Shown: positions 8,351 through 16,802 of the stretch, piece after piece
Numbering within the stretch: position 1 is the stretch's first letter
Layout: every line of letters starts with the position of its first letter
Source of the DNA: Vibrio jasicida CAIM 1864 = LMG 25398
GTDB taxonomy: Bacteria; Pseudomonadota; Gammaproteobacteria; Enterobacterales; Vibrionaceae
Assembly (NCBI RefSeq): GCF_000400365.1
Contig: NZ_BAOG01000005.1
Location: 1-53,094, forward strand
Direction: 5' to 3'
DNA: 53,094 nucleotides
Notes under the pieces: generated by a model
What the model was told of the DNA's origin: nothing
The model's input: only the letters and a program-made list of their open reading frames with translations
Databases searched by the model: none
Translations under genes and position numbers: made by a program

Positions 8351-9607
8351 ATGAACAAAACCATTACGTTACTTAGTGCATTATTACTACCACTCAATCT
8401 TGCTCACGCTGCCGAATCAACACTGTCTCCGGAGATGATCAGTGCTTCACAAGTAAGAAGCACACAAGACAAGCAAACTTACACATACGTTCGCTGCTGG
8501 TATCGAACTAGTTATTCACACGATGACCCAGCAACTGATTGGGAATGGGCAGAAAACCCAGATGGCAGCTACTTCACTATTAACGGTTATTGGTGGAACG
8601 CACTCTCATTCAAAAACATGTTCTATACCGATACGCCACAAAATGTTATCAAACAACGTTGTGAAGAAACGCTCGATCTAGCGAATGAAAACGCCGATAT
8701 CACTTTCTTTGCCGCTGATAATCGTTGGTCATACAATCATTCGATCTGGAGTAACGATCCTGTAATGCAGCCAGTTCAGATCAACAAAGTGGTCGCGTTG
8801 GGCGATAGCTTGTCGGACACGGGCAACATCTTTAACGCATCACAATGGCGCTTCCCGAATCCGAATAGCTGGTTCTTAGGGCATTTCTCTAACGGGTTTG
8901 TATGGACAGAGTACATTGCTCAAGCGAAGAACCTACCGCTCTACAACTGGGCTGTAGGTGGCGCTGCGGGTGAAAACCAATACATCGCTCTGACAGGAGT
9001 GGGTGAGCAAGTTTCCTCTTACTTGGCGTATGCGAAATTGGCAAAAAACTACGAACCAGCCAATACCTTATTTACCCTTGAATTCGGTTTGAATGATTTT
9101 ATGAACTATAACCGCAGCGTTCCAGAGGTAAAATCAGACTACGCTGAAGCTTTGATCAAGCTGACGGATGCAGGCGCAGAAAACTTTCTCCTGATGACGC
9201 TACCCGATGCCACGTATGCGCCTCAGTTTAAGTATTCCACTCAAGAAGAGATCGCAACTATTCGAGCAAAAATTCTTGAGATGAACGAATTTATCAAAGC
9301 ACAAGCTGATTACTACTCAGCGCAAGGTTTAAACATCACATTGCACGATACTCATGCACTGTTTGAAGGCCTAACAGCAAACCCTGAGCAACATGGGTTT
9401 GTAAATGCAAGCCAAGCCTGCCAAGACATCAATCGCTCATCGGCAGCAGACTACTTGTACAAACATTCGCTACGTTCTGAGTGTGCCTCTTCGGGCTCAG
9501 ACAAGTTTGTATTCTGGGATGTGACTCACCCAACCACGGCCACGCATCGTTACGTAGCAGAGAAGATGTTAGAAAGCAGTGATCAGCTATCAAACCACCC
9601 TTTCTAA
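8351..9607 (+). CDS. tlh: Thermolabile haemolysin / lecithin-dependent phospholipase-acyltransferase
   Basis: This is a 418-residue secreted GDSL (SGNH) lipase, very close by eye to the V. parahaemolyticus TLH/LDH protein that serves as a species marker. After a signal peptide (1-20) comes a Vibrio-specific N-terminal domain rich in Trp and Tyr (about 40-140). The GDSL block follows with nucleophile S153 in GDSLSDTGN. Other SGNH residues are the Gly in VGGAAG, the Asn in FGLNDF and the dyad D390/H393 in DVTHP. The family hydrolyses phospholipids and can transfer acyl chains to cholesterol; the V. parahaemolyticus homologue is a type II-secreted lipase linked to exit from host cells. It is divergent from the protease gene. 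Confidence 0.96.
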   Translation: MNKTITLLSALLLPLNLAHAAESTLSPEMISASQVRSTQDKQTYTYVRCWYRTSYSHDDPATDWEWAENPDGSYFTINGYWWNALSFKNMFYTDTPQNVIKQRCEETLDLANENADITFFAADNRWSYNHSIWSNDPVMQPVQINKVVALGDSLSDTGNIFNASQWRFPNPNSWFLGHFSNGFVWTEYIAQAKNLPLYNWAVGGAAGENQYIALTGVGEQVSSYLAYAKLAKNYEPANTLFTLEFGLNDFMNYNRSVPEVKSDYAEALIKLTDAGAENFLLMTLPDATYAPQFKYSTQEEIATIRAKILEMNEFIKAQADYYSAQGLNITLHDTHALFEGLTANPEQHGFVNASQACQDINRSSAADYLYKHSLRSECASSGSDKFVFWDVTHPTTATHRYVAEKMLESSDQLSNHPF

Positions 9608-9617
9608 GCGGTCTATT

Positions 9618-9644
9618 AGAACCTCTCAAATGTTGAGAGGTTCT
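9618..9644 (+). terminator. Hairpin after tlh
   Basis: AGAACCTCTCAA (9618-9629) pairs perfectly with TTGAGAGGTTCT (9633-9644), beginning 10 nt after the tlh stop. The following T-run is poor, so termination may be partial. Confidence 0.6.
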
Positions 9645-9707
9645 GTCCTCCAAATCTCTCTTTACATTCATAGTCTGAGATTGAATTAGCAGGCTGAACT
9701 CGGTAAG

Positions 9708-10586
9708 TTGAAAGAAAAACCAGAGGTCAATGTCGTGCTCGATCATCCATTTACTCAACGCGCTCTTGATGTGATTCGCTCGAAATCCGTAGGAGTAGCG
9801 CAGTCACATCCTTTCGCAGTGACCATCAACTTTCATCCCGATCGAACCACTTCTAAGGGCGAACCGCTACTTAAAGCAATAGCCCAAGATGGCAAGCTCA
9901 AATCCCAATTTGAAACCGGTACAAGCAATGGCGGACTGACGGCTTACGAAGGAGGGGAGCGTTGGCGTTGGGAGCAACGCGTGTTTGATAGTGTTTACGA
10001 CAATAGCCAACCAAATCAACGCCCAAAGTATGGCGCGTTAAACTTCTCAGGTTCAGAAGTTGGCGCTTCACCAAGATTTGGTTCGAGCTACTTCTTATTG
10101 AAACCAGAGATCAGCAAACGAGCAACATTCTGTTATCCAGATAGCTTCTTCGAGCCAGAGCACTTTGCCACCATTGAACGCATTCAACCCTTGTTGGATG
10201 AGTTAAACGCACAAGCGCCAGACAGGTTGGACGCCTATATCGAAACTCAAATCCACGGCGATTTGCGCTTAGAGGAAGATATTCAAGTCTTGGTGCTCGA
10301 TCCTTCATTTAAAGGCACTGAGGTAGAAGGTTACGCTCGTGAGTTACCAGTTGAAATTCGTTGGCACAGTGGTTTTTGTGTCTCAATAGAAGACATCAAT
10401 CTTTATCCAGATTATCGAGGACAAGCCATTTTAGACATCGCAAATCAGGTTGCAGAAAATGGCATGCTAACGCCACGCATTATTGGTGAAGCAGTAAAAG
10501 CAAAAGCGTTTGACGAGCAAGATTTGAAAAAAGTCTGGCACTACTTAGCGCGATTTGGGTTTGATTATCGACAGACTGGGGATTAA
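9708..10586 (+). CDS. DUF3626-like protein
   Basis: This 292-residue cytosolic protein resembles DUF3626 as I remember the family. Conserved-looking blocks are AVTINFHPDR, TSNGGLTAYEGGERWRWE, YGALNFSG and GSSYFLLK. An invariant-looking aspartate-arginine-histidine content (FHPDR, QIHGDLRL) suggests an enzyme, but I know of no established function. The start is TTG at 9708 or GTG at 9735; the first has a weak GGTAAG upstream. The gene converges on the next one, and their 3' ends overlap by 4 nt. I would not guess a substrate. Confidence 0.65.
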   Translation: MKEKPEVNVVLDHPFTQRALDVIRSKSVGVAQSHPFAVTINFHPDRTTSKGEPLLKAIAQDGKLKSQFETGTSNGGLTAYEGGERWRWEQRVFDSVYDNSQPNQRPKYGALNFSGSEVGASPRFGSSYFLLKPEISKRATFCYPDSFFEPEHFATIERIQPLLDELNAQAPDRLDAYIETQIHGDLRLEEDIQVLVLDPSFKGTEVEGYARELPVEIRWHSGFCVSIEDINLYPDYRGQAILDIANQVAENGMLTPRIIGEAVKAKAFDEQDLKKVWHYLARFGFDYRQTGD

Positions 10587-11086
10587 AAGCCACCAGCCCA
10601 TTTGTCGAAATCATCGATCACGTTAAGCTCTTGTTGAGTACGAGGACGCGGATAATACGGCAGAGCAAGTAACTTCTCTGATGGCATTAACAGCCAATCT
10701 GGTGACATCTTCATGCGCACCAACTCTTGCTCATCATCGCGGCGAACAAACATGTAATAGCCATCTGCGTGGGTATTGGCGTAACTGGCGATTTGCACAA
10801 TCTCGCCGCTTGGCAGTTTTATTTTGCGTCCCAAAGGATACAAACGATGCAGCGCAAAGCTCACATGTGCATCCTCTAGATAACCCTTTTTGAATCGAGA
10901 GATACCAATCGCAGTCGACGTTGTTCGATGAGACCATCCAGCCAACTTCAGCCCTTTTAGAGAATCTTTGAATGGTTGTCCTTTTGGCTCACCTTCATTG
11001 GAGATGAATTGCACCGTTAGCGCGTCACCTTGTTCATCTAAAATCTGCAAGAACTGCTCACCCGTTTTATCTGCCAATAATTTCAC
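10583..11086 (-). CDS. Unrecognised conserved cytosolic protein
   Basis: This is a 167-residue protein that I do not recognise. It has no signal peptide or membrane segment. It begins with alternating strands (LLADKTGEQFLQILDE), has a basic middle (HRTTSTAIGISRFKKGY) and ends in a Pro/Tyr-rich stretch (LLALPYYPRPRTQQ). The pattern suggests a small beta-rich fold. Its stop overlaps the stop of the DUF3626 gene by 4 nt, tail to tail. It is followed upstream by about 260 nt of intergenic DNA. Confidence 0.7.
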   Translation of the reverse strand: MKLLADKTGEQFLQILDEQGDALTVQFISNEGEPKGQPFKDSLKGLKLAGWSHRTTSTAIGISRFKKGYLEDAHVSFALHRLYPLGRKIKLPSGEIVQIASYANTHADGYYMFVRRDDEQELVRMKMSPDWLLMPSEKLLALPYYPRPRTQQELNVIDDFDKWAGGF

Positions 11087-11307
11087 GTTACTGCTCCGCC
11101 AAAAGGTTTGTGAATAGAGTACTATAAAGCCACCATCGCAAAGTTCAAGCTCATCCTCTCAATCCCTTTTCCCGATGAGTAATCGTCTCTACAACGAGAA
11201 TGCACAGTGTCGGGTTCTACAAACAGCATTTCGAGACAGACACAAGCAAAAACTATCAGCTTGGGTTTATCTTTTTTATCGCGGGTTTACCATCACTTTT
11301 CGTCAAT

Positions 11308-11316
11308 CTTGCTATG
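11308..11316 (+). promoter_or_regulatory. Possible extended -10 promoter element of the lipoprotein gene
   Basis: TGCTATGAT is a good extended -10 (TGn-TATAAT-like) 30 nt before the start codon at 11347. A clear -35 box is not seen, as is usual for extended -10 promoters. The rest of 11087-11307 shows nothing further. Confidence 0.35.
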
Positions 11317-11346
11317 ATGATTTAGTAACCCTTTAAGGAGCAAATA

Positions 11347-11667
11347 ATGAATCTAAAACGCTATGTTATGTTGCCTATGATGGCAGCAGCGCTATTTGGC
11401 TGTGCTCAACACGAATCCGATGACACCGCAAAACTCATGACCGTTAATGTAGGTCCAGAACTGGTGGATTGTGTGGGTGTCGGACCAATGAAATGCATGG
11501 TGGTCGATGGTAACTACTTCTATGATCAAATCGACGGTTTTGAATTTGAATCAGGTTCCGAGTACACCTTAAAAATCAAACGCACTCAGCGATTTACCCC
11601 AGAGAATGCACCAGCCGATGCGAGCTTGTATCGATATGAGCTGATTGAAGTGTTAGAGAAGCGATAA
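11347..11667 (+). CDS. Small lipoprotein, DUF4377-like
   Basis: This is a 106-residue exported lipoprotein. The signal peptide ends in the lipobox LFGC, so the mature protein starts at Cys19, close to AQHES. The body contains VGPELVDCVGVGPMKCMVV and the W/F-rich YDQIDGFEFESGSEYTLKIK pattern that I associate with DUF4377, a domain of heat-shock HslJ-like envelope proteins. The two cysteines in VDCVGV and MKCMVV could form a disulphide. A ribosome site AAGGAG lies at 11335-11340. It sits 35 nt before the next gene and may be co-transcribed with it. The function is unknown. Confidence 0.8.
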   Translation: MNLKRYVMLPMMAAALFGCAQHESDDTAKLMTVNVGPELVDCVGVGPMKCMVVDGNYFYDQIDGFEFESGSEYTLKIKRTQRFTPENAPADASLYRYELIEVLEKR

Positions 11668-11702
11668 CCATAACGTTCACCACCCATAGAAAAGGAAGTT
11701 TT

Positions 11703-12125
11703 ATGTTTGGAAATTGGAAACGAAACCGCCAAATTCGCGAGGTCGCAAAGGACATCACGCCAAAACTAGCACTCAAGTATGGTGAGAAAGCAGATTACTC
11801 GAAGGAAGAGATCGATTGGGCGCTGAAAGAAAATGGCAAGACAGATGATGCCTTTGCCCTGATCGCATACGGCATGTTGATTAGCCAAGCCACTTACGTG
11901 CCGATGGGCCTAAGCCAAGAGCTAGGTGAACATGCTGACTTCCAATCAGAAGTCTCACTTGCTTTGTTTGACCAAGCGACGGATCTGGTGAGCGTCAGTG
12001 CTTTACTGACTTACGCGGAGATTCAAGACAGCCACAAACAACAGCCCGCTACCGATTCGGATGATTTCGATGCTGATGGCGGAGACTTTGGAGGAGACGG
12101 CAGTGGGGATGGTGGCGGTGAATAG
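11703..12125 (+). CDS. Unknown small protein with an Asp/Gly-rich tail
   Basis: This 140-residue protein starts MFGNWKRNRQIREVAKDITP and has a short alpha-helical core (about 1-110). It ends in a low-complexity acidic-glycine tail (about 118-140: DDFDADGGDFGGDG and more). The N-terminus resembles DUF6559-type proteins, which I name only as a possibility. A good ribosome site (AAGGAAG) lies directly before the ATG. No signal peptide or membrane segment is seen. The tail looks unstructured and could bind metal or a partner. Confidence 0.65.
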   Translation: MFGNWKRNRQIREVAKDITPKLALKYGEKADYSKEEIDWALKENGKTDDAFALIAYGMLISQATYVPMGLSQELGEHADFQSEVSLALFDQATDLVSVSALLTYAEIQDSHKQQPATDSDDFDADGGDFGGDGSGDGGGE

Positions 12126-12202
12126 CATCACGCCAGCATCTGTGGCGATAAGCACCTGAGGCAATATAAAGCGGCGCTAAGTCATCTCAATATTAAACAC
12201 GA

Positions 12203-12223
12203 AAAGGCTCATCGCGAGCCTTT
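12203..12223. terminator. Bidirectional terminator
   Basis: AAAGGCTC, loop ATCGC, GAGCCTTT lies between the converging genes ending at 12125 and 12262. A/T flanks on both sides would let it act on both strands. Confidence 0.7.
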
Positions 12224-12261
12224 AGCTTATCACCTTGGGTAACTTAGTAGCTTCGTTTTGC

Positions 12262-12801
12262 TTACACCAAGCCTTTCAATTTCGCCAAACCATAAGCGGC
12301 GATGGTGACGCAGTCTTTGATTTCACCATCTATCATCATTTGCTCGAACGCTTCAACTGGGAACGAGCGTGTGATCAAGTCTTCCTCTTCACTGTCTAGC
12401 TGATTGCCTACTTCAGACAACTCACTCGCGAAGTACACATGGCAAGTCTGGTTTAAGAATCCATAAGCGATGAACTGCGCACCAACGTACTCCATCTTAT
12501 TGGCTTGCATACCCGTCTCTTCTCGAAGCTCACCTTTTGCTAGCTCAAGATGATCCGCATCTGGATTTGATTCCCAAGCACCTTGTGGGATTTCCCAACA
12601 ACGTTGCCCTACGGTGTAACGAAATTGCTGTACTAAGTGAATCACGCCGTTATCGATAGCCAGAATCGCCGCACAGTCTGGCTTGTCGACCACACCGTAG
12701 ATGCCTTCTGCTCCGCTAGGGCGTTGGATTTTATCTTCACGTACCGTCATCCATTTGTTTTGATACACCATTTTGCTGTCGAGCTGCTTGATGTCTGCCA
12801 T
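12262..12801 (-). CDS. Nudix hydrolase, ADP-ribose pyrophosphatase-like
   Basis: This is a 179-residue cytosolic Nudix enzyme. The Nudix box is at about residues 74-98 and ends GELREETGM, giving the EExG metal site. The usual first Arg (REL) is Gly, and there are two extra residues in the box (GAWESNPDADHLELAK). Both features belong to a known bacterial subgroup, so activity is still likely. The N-terminal strand KMVYQNKWMTVREDKIQRPSG and the FRYTVGQRCWEIPQG block match ADP-ribose/sugar-nucleotide pyrophosphatases. The substrate cannot be fixed from sequence. It converges with the upstream plus-strand gene through a bidirectional terminator. Confidence 0.85.
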   Translation of the reverse strand: MADIKQLDSKMVYQNKWMTVREDKIQRPSGAEGIYGVVDKPDCAAILAIDNGVIHLVQQFRYTVGQRCWEIPQGAWESNPDADHLELAKGELREETGMQANKMEYVGAQFIAYGFLNQTCHVYFASELSEVGNQLDSEEEDLITRSFPVEAFEQMMIDGEIKDCVTIAAYGLAKLKGLV

Positions 12802-13060
12802 GAGAGTCCTTACTGCTTGATTCTTCGAAATTAGTTATTGGATTAGAAGCCATTCTAACGCTGTTTGCATGTCAGTTTGTAGACGGTTTTCAAATTCAAC
12901 GCGCTTATTGGTATTCAATATATCCAATCAAAACAATCATTCATCGCAATGATTACGATGGCGCGAAATGGCAAGTTTTCAGTTCGAGGAACTCATATAG
13001 TTAACCCATCGACGCAAGGCATGGCTTTGCAAACTTGTTCATTATTGATTGAGGGTTCTT

Positions 13061-13552
13061 ATGAGCGCATCGGATAAAGTCTACGGTTTCAACACTCCAC
13101 AACGTCTGTTTGTTGGTTATACCTTGGCGGTATTGGTAGACCTTACGGTACTGAACTTCTATGACGAATATTGGGATTTCGTAACCATTGATTCATTTAC
13201 GATTTCTTTCGCCGCGGCATTGCTGCTTCAGTTGCTCTTGAAGCTGTCTATTAAAGCGGAACACAAAATCGCAGAGTACTTTAAATCGAAGCCGGGTACG
13301 GCACCTAAGATTTACCGTGGTATCTCGACTTACGTTATCTTGGTCGGTTCAAAGTTCGTGATGCTAGAAGCCATTAACATTCTGTTCGGTGACAAGGTTG
13401 ACTTTAGTGGTCCTTGGAACGGTGTCGTCGCCTTCTTTGCGGTGGTGTTTACTATCCTGATTTCAGAAGTCATCGTCGGTAAGATTTACTTCAAACTTGG
13501 TGAGAAAGAACAACAAGCACAACGTGAATTGGCGGAAAACAACGCTAGCTAA
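13061..13552 (+). CDS. Inner-membrane protein of unknown function
   Basis: This is a 163-residue protein with about three hydrophobic segments (LFVGYTLAVLVDLTVLNFY, FTISFAAALLLQLLLKL and WNGVVAFFAVVFTILISEVIVG) and a charged C-terminal tail. ATG 13061 is chosen over TTG 13049 because GAGGG (13051-13055) precedes it. I do not recognise a named family. Similar small membrane proteins are widespread in Vibrio. It is a single-gene unit closed by a strong terminator at 13594-13621. Confidence 0.75.
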   Translation: MSASDKVYGFNTPQRLFVGYTLAVLVDLTVLNFYDEYWDFVTIDSFTISFAAALLLQLLLKLSIKAEHKIAEYFKSKPGTAPKIYRGISTYVILVGSKFVMLEAINILFGDKVDFSGPWNGVVAFFAVVFTILISEVIVGKIYFKLGEKEQQAQRELAENNAS

Positions 13553-13593
13553 TAAGCAAGATCGATGAACACAAAACAGCATCGATAGAAACC

Positions 13594-13621
13594 AAAAAGC
13601 GCTGAGAAATCAGCGCTTTTT
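13594..13621. terminator. Strong bidirectional terminator
   Basis: AAAAAGCGCTGA, loop GAAA, TCAGCGCTTTTT is a 12-bp perfect stem with A/T runs on both sides. It separates the membrane-protein gene (plus) from yjjG (minus). Confidence 0.92.
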
Positions 13622-13639
13622 TTGTTTGTTCACTTAAGC

Positions 13640-14314
13640 TTAAGCGACAAGGATGTTCTTAAGCTCGTTCAACGATTCCACCGTGTAGCTTGGTGCAATA
13701 CGCTCATCTACACTTGCACCTGTGGTGTTCAGCCAACACGTTTCAATGCCAAAGTTGTTACCACCCAAGATATCGGAATGCAGGTTGTCACCCACCATCA
13801 ATACGCGCGTCTTACATGGGTTGCCCATTTGCGTCATCGCGTATTCAAAAATACCCAGATCCGGCTTAGCAATACCAACTTGCTCAGAAATCACCACATG
13901 TTCGAAGTAATCGCTCATACCTGTACGTTCTAGGCGAATCGCTTGCAGCTCGGTAAAACCATTGGTGATGATGCCCATTTTGGCTTTACCTTGCAGCGCT
14001 TCCATCAACTCTTTCGCACCCGGCAACAAAGTACAGATGTCTGCCATCGCTTCTAAGAATGCAGTGTTAAGATCCGCCGTTGTGGTATTGAGCTTTTCTG
14101 CCCACTCAGTAAAGCGTTTGTGCTTGAGCTCATCTGCCGTCACTTTACCATCTTGGTAATCTACCCAAAGTGGCTTGTTGACCGTTTGGTAGTGGGCAAA
14201 ATCTTGCTCGGTGAAATCTACGCCTTTGCGAGAAAACATCAGCTGCAAACCTTTGAAGGCATCAAAGTGAAACAAGGTTTCGTCAGCGTCAAACAAGATC
14301 CAATCGTATTTCAT
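13640..14314 (-). CDS. yjjG: HAD-family pyrimidine 5'-nucleotidase
   Basis: This is a 224-residue cytosolic HAD phosphatase. Motif I is [10 protein letters not shown], with DxD nucleophile and acid at residues 9/11. Motif II is [11 protein letters not shown] and motif IV is [12 protein letters not shown]. The sequence matches YjjG, which dephosphorylates UMP, dUMP and dTMP and protects against non-canonical pyrimidine nucleotides. The cap domain occupies about 20-90 as in the family. The length is normal. It is divergent from the LysR gene at 14464. Confidence 0.9.
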   Translation of the reverse strand: MKYDWILFDADETLFHFDAFKGLQLMFSRKGVDFTEQDFAHYQTVNKPLWVDYQDGKVTADELKHKRFTEWAEKLNTTTADLNTAFLEAMADICTLLPGAKELMEALQGKAKMGIITNGFTELQAIRLERTGMSDYFEHVVISEQVGIAKPDLGIFEYAMTQMGNPCKTRVLMVGDNLHSDILGGNNFGIETCWLNTTGASVDERIAPSYTVESLNELKNILVA

Positions 14315-14463
14315 TTTCTTCTTTCCAATATCCAGGTCGTTTTCTGCCGCATAGTCTAATTGTTTTCTTCTTGAAGATAATCTCTATAATTGGAAAATGA
14401 TTGTATCGTTTTTCTCAACAATAAAATTAATAATAGATAACCCCAATAACCTAGGAGCACGCC

Positions 14464-15372
14464 GTGAATGCCATTGCGTCACTGCCAGTATTTGTCGCTG
14501 TCGTCGAATGCGGCAGCTTTTCCCTTGCCGCCAAGCAGTTAAACCTGACTAAATCGGCGATAAGCAAACGCATTAATCAACTCGAAGATGACCTCGGCAT
14601 TCGCTTGCTTAATCGCACTACGAGAAAGCTCAGCCTAACCGAGGCTGGACGTCGATACTTCGAGTACGCTTCACAAGCAGTCAACTTAGCTCAACAAGGT
14701 GTCGATGCCGTTTCTGAGCTGCAAGGCTCACCCCAAGGTCGGCTCAAAATCACTGCACCCATGTCTTTCGGTGTGTTGCACGTTGCACCACTTATCAGCG
14801 AACTTCTTGCACGTTATCCGAAAATTGAGGTCGATTTACAGCTAGAAGACGCCATGGTGGATTTGGTCGAACAAGGCTTTGACTTGGGGATTCGCATTGG
14901 CGAACTTGCGACTTCGAACCTTGTCGCTAAGCGCCTTGCTCCGTGTAAAAGCGTACTGTGCGCCTCTCCCGAATACTTAAAAGAGTTTGGCGTACCAACC
15001 AAACCAAGCGACTTGGTGACGCACAACTGTTTGCGTTATTCGTATTTCCGAGGCGGTGTCGAGTGGATGTTCATCAACAGTGGTAACGAATATAAGGTGC
15101 TGCCGAAGGGCAACTTTGTGGTCAACAACAGTGAAGCGATTCGCCAGTTGCTATTAAGAGGGTCTGGCATCGCGCAATTACCGACTTTCATCGCCGCGAA
15201 AGACTTTGCATCCGGTAACTTAAAACCGCTGATGGAAGAGTTCTCCCTTCCTGAGCATGCCATCTATGCGGTGTTTCCAGAGCGCAAACACATGCCATTG
15301 AAAGTACGTGTGTTCATCGACTTTATCAGCGAAAAGCTAGGCACTGATACACCGTATTGGGATCGCTATTAA
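14464..15372 (+). CDS. LysR-family transcriptional regulator
   Basis: This 302-residue regulator has an N-terminal winged HTH (about 1-60: SLAAKQLNLTKSAISKRINQLEDDLGIRLLNRTTRKLSLTEAG) and a C-terminal periplasmic-binding-like effector domain (about 90-300). It belongs to the CrgA/AaeR-like branch. The start is GTG 14464 with TAGGAG upstream. It is divergent from yjjG and is followed by a small 60-codon gene. Targets cannot be read from this window, because neither neighbour is an obvious metabolic operon. Confidence 0.88.
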   Translation: MNAIASLPVFVAVVECGSFSLAAKQLNLTKSAISKRINQLEDDLGIRLLNRTTRKLSLTEAGRRYFEYASQAVNLAQQGVDAVSELQGSPQGRLKITAPMSFGVLHVAPLISELLARYPKIEVDLQLEDAMVDLVEQGFDLGIRIGELATSNLVAKRLAPCKSVLCASPEYLKEFGVPTKPSDLVTHNCLRYSYFRGGVEWMFINSGNEYKVLPKGNFVVNNSEAIRQLLLRGSGIAQLPTFIAAKDFASGNLKPLMEEFSLPEHAIYAVFPERKHMPLKVRVFIDFISEKLGTDTPYWDRY

Positions 15373-15503
15373 TAGGTTCTAATACTTCATCACATTTGAT
15401 GCAATAACATTTGGTTAATCTAATGTTTCATTTTTAACAGGTGCGCAACCAGCATTGGAGCGCTAACTTAAGTAGCACGTCAACCACACCGGAGTGTGAA
15501 GCT

Positions 15504-15686
15504 ATGAAAGTACTGATTCAATACACCCAAGCGGGTAAATATCGTGACCAAGCGTGGGAATCGCTGACGCTAAAAGCAAAAGGCGAGATTCAAGCCGTAA
15601 CGCCCTCTTACGCAGCTCAGCTTATCGAGCAAAACAAAGCGACGCTTGTAATGACAGAAGACGAGCAAGTGATCTTCCATTCTTAA
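15504..15686 (+). CDS. Small conserved protein of unknown function
   Basis: This 60-residue protein runs MKVLIQYTQAGKYRD to VIFHS. A GGAG at 15491-15494 precedes ATG 15504, which I prefer over the in-frame GTG at 15441. It looks like a beta-alpha-beta mini-domain with no cysteines or membrane segment. A terminator follows at 15701-15730. I do not recognise a family. Confidence 0.65.
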   Translation: MKVLIQYTQAGKYRDQAWESLTLKAKGEIQAVTPSYAAQLIEQNKATLVMTEDEQVIFHS

Positions 15687-15700
15687 AAAACATCGATAAA

Positions 15701-15731
15701 AATGAGCTCTACACCCGAGCTCATTTTTTTG
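15701..15731 (+). terminator. Terminator of the 60-codon gene
   Basis: AATGAGCTC pairs with GAGCTCATT (15717-15725), followed by a run of seven T residues. It lies just after the stop at 15686. Confidence 0.88.
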
Positions 15732-15753
15732 ATTAGTAGGAGAGTTACTACGC

Positions 15754-15987
15754 TCAATCTTGAATGATTTTATTTCCGCAGTTTTCGCAGATTAGATGAC
15801 GAGAGAAGTCATCCATAGAAGCAAGGAAAGCACCAAATACTGTGCTTTTTAGAAAGCCAGAAATGAACTCCTTCTTACTACGATTCTTATCTCCCTCAAA
15901 AGCACTTTTCTTTCTGACCAACACCACGACATGATGCGTTTCCACACCACACGAAGGACACATAATAACTTCCGTCTTATTTGACAT
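15754..15987 (-). CDS. Small double zinc-knuckle protein
   Basis: This 77-residue protein carries CPSCG near the N-terminus (residues 11-15) and CENCG near the C-terminus (residues 68-72). The four cysteines are well placed to bind one zinc ion. Between them is a basic segment (VRKKSAF, DKNRSKKEF) and a hydrophobic stretch, ISGFLKSTVFGAFLASM, which could touch a membrane. It is a member of the loose zinc-ribbon class. I know no function. It is a lone gene. Confidence 0.65.
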   Translation of the reverse strand: MSNKTEVIMCPSCGVETHHVVVLVRKKSAFEGDKNRSKKEFISGFLKSTVFGAFLASMDDFSRHLICENCGNKIIQD

Positions 15988-16094
15988 ATCAACCCCTAAA
16001 CTTCAAACGGGTGAATTCATTCTCGTTAAAAACGTCATAGCTTTCGATATAAGCATTTGAGATTTATAAATTAATGAAACCGATATGTAAACAA

Positions 16095-16121
16095 GCGCTT
16101 ATTGATTATGGGAATAAGCGC
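16095..16121 (-). terminator. Hairpin after the acetyltransferase gene
   Basis: GCGCTTATT (16095-16103) pairs with AATAAGCGC (16113-16121), 16 nt past the stop of the minus-strand gene ending at 16137. The T-run is weak. Confidence 0.5.
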
Positions 16122-16136
16122 CGTGAGTATGTGTGA

Positions 16137-16691
16137 TTACTCGTCCTCGTTTAAGCGACGAATCAATTTGGCAGGCGTACCGCCATATAGACAATCTGGT
16201 GGAACATCGCTGTTTACCACTGAGTTAGCGGCAATGACTGAGCGAGCACCAATGGTTACCCCTTGGTTGATCACCGAGTTGCCACCAATCCAAACACTAT
16301 CTTCAATGGTGATTGGTTTACAAAACGTTTCCCACTTAAGTCGGCTACGGTAATCCAACGAATGTGATGCCGTGTAAAGTTGCACACTAGGGCCGATAAG
16401 TACGTGGCTACCAATGGTGATTTTGGCCCCATCAAGCATGACGACATTCATATTGATGAAGGTCTCTTCACCGATTTCAATCGTCTTACCAAACTCACAA
16501 TGGAATGGCGCTCGGATCATACTCATCCCAACTTTACCAAACAGATCCTTTTGCAAAGCATCACGTAGAGATTCGTCGGTATTGTTATTGAAGGCCTTCA
16601 ACGCATGAGTTGCGTGAGTACGGATCGCTTCGATCTCTTCGTCTGTACCGTTAAACACTTTGCCAGACATCATTTTTTCTAATTCGGTCAC
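16137..16691 (-). CDS. maa: Sugar O-acetyltransferase, maltose acetyltransferase type
   Basis: This is a 184-residue acetyl-CoA-dependent transferase of the left-handed beta-helix family. An N-terminal helical Mac domain (about 1-55, EKMMSGKVFNGTDEEIEAIR) precedes the hexapeptide repeats (about 70-180). The repeats include ITIGSHVLIGPSVQLYTASH, whose last His is the likely catalytic base, and SVWIGGNSVINQGVTIGARS. The start is GTG 16691 with AGGA upstream. Substrates of this family are glucose, maltose and galactosides, and the exact one is uncertain. The gene stands alone between terminators. Confidence 0.87.
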   Translation of the reverse strand: MTELEKMMSGKVFNGTDEEIEAIRTHATHALKAFNNNTDESLRDALQKDLFGKVGMSMIRAPFHCEFGKTIEIGEETFINMNVVMLDGAKITIGSHVLIGPSVQLYTASHSLDYRSRLKWETFCKPITIEDSVWIGGNSVINQGVTIGARSVIAANSVVNSDVPPDCLYGGTPAKLIRRLNEDE

Positions 16692-16746
16692 TGGATCATT
16701 CCTACAACTTTTGACCTCGATAGATTAGCGTAAAAGAGGAATAAAA

Positions 16747-16774
16747 AAAGAGAAAAGCACGGGCTTTTCTCTTT
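16747..16774. terminator. Bidirectional terminator between maa and osmC-like genes
   Basis: AAAGAGAAAAGC, loop ACGG, GCTTTTCTCTTT is a 12-bp perfect stem. It follows the minus-strand osmC-like gene and lies upstream of maa. Confidence 0.85.
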
Positions 16775-16802
16775 CCTATTTTGTCGTTGTATCACGTCGG
16801 GG

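Noticed and set aside
15441..15503. GTG start giving an 81-codon version of the small gene
   Set aside because: The added residues look random, and a GGAG site lies before ATG 15504.
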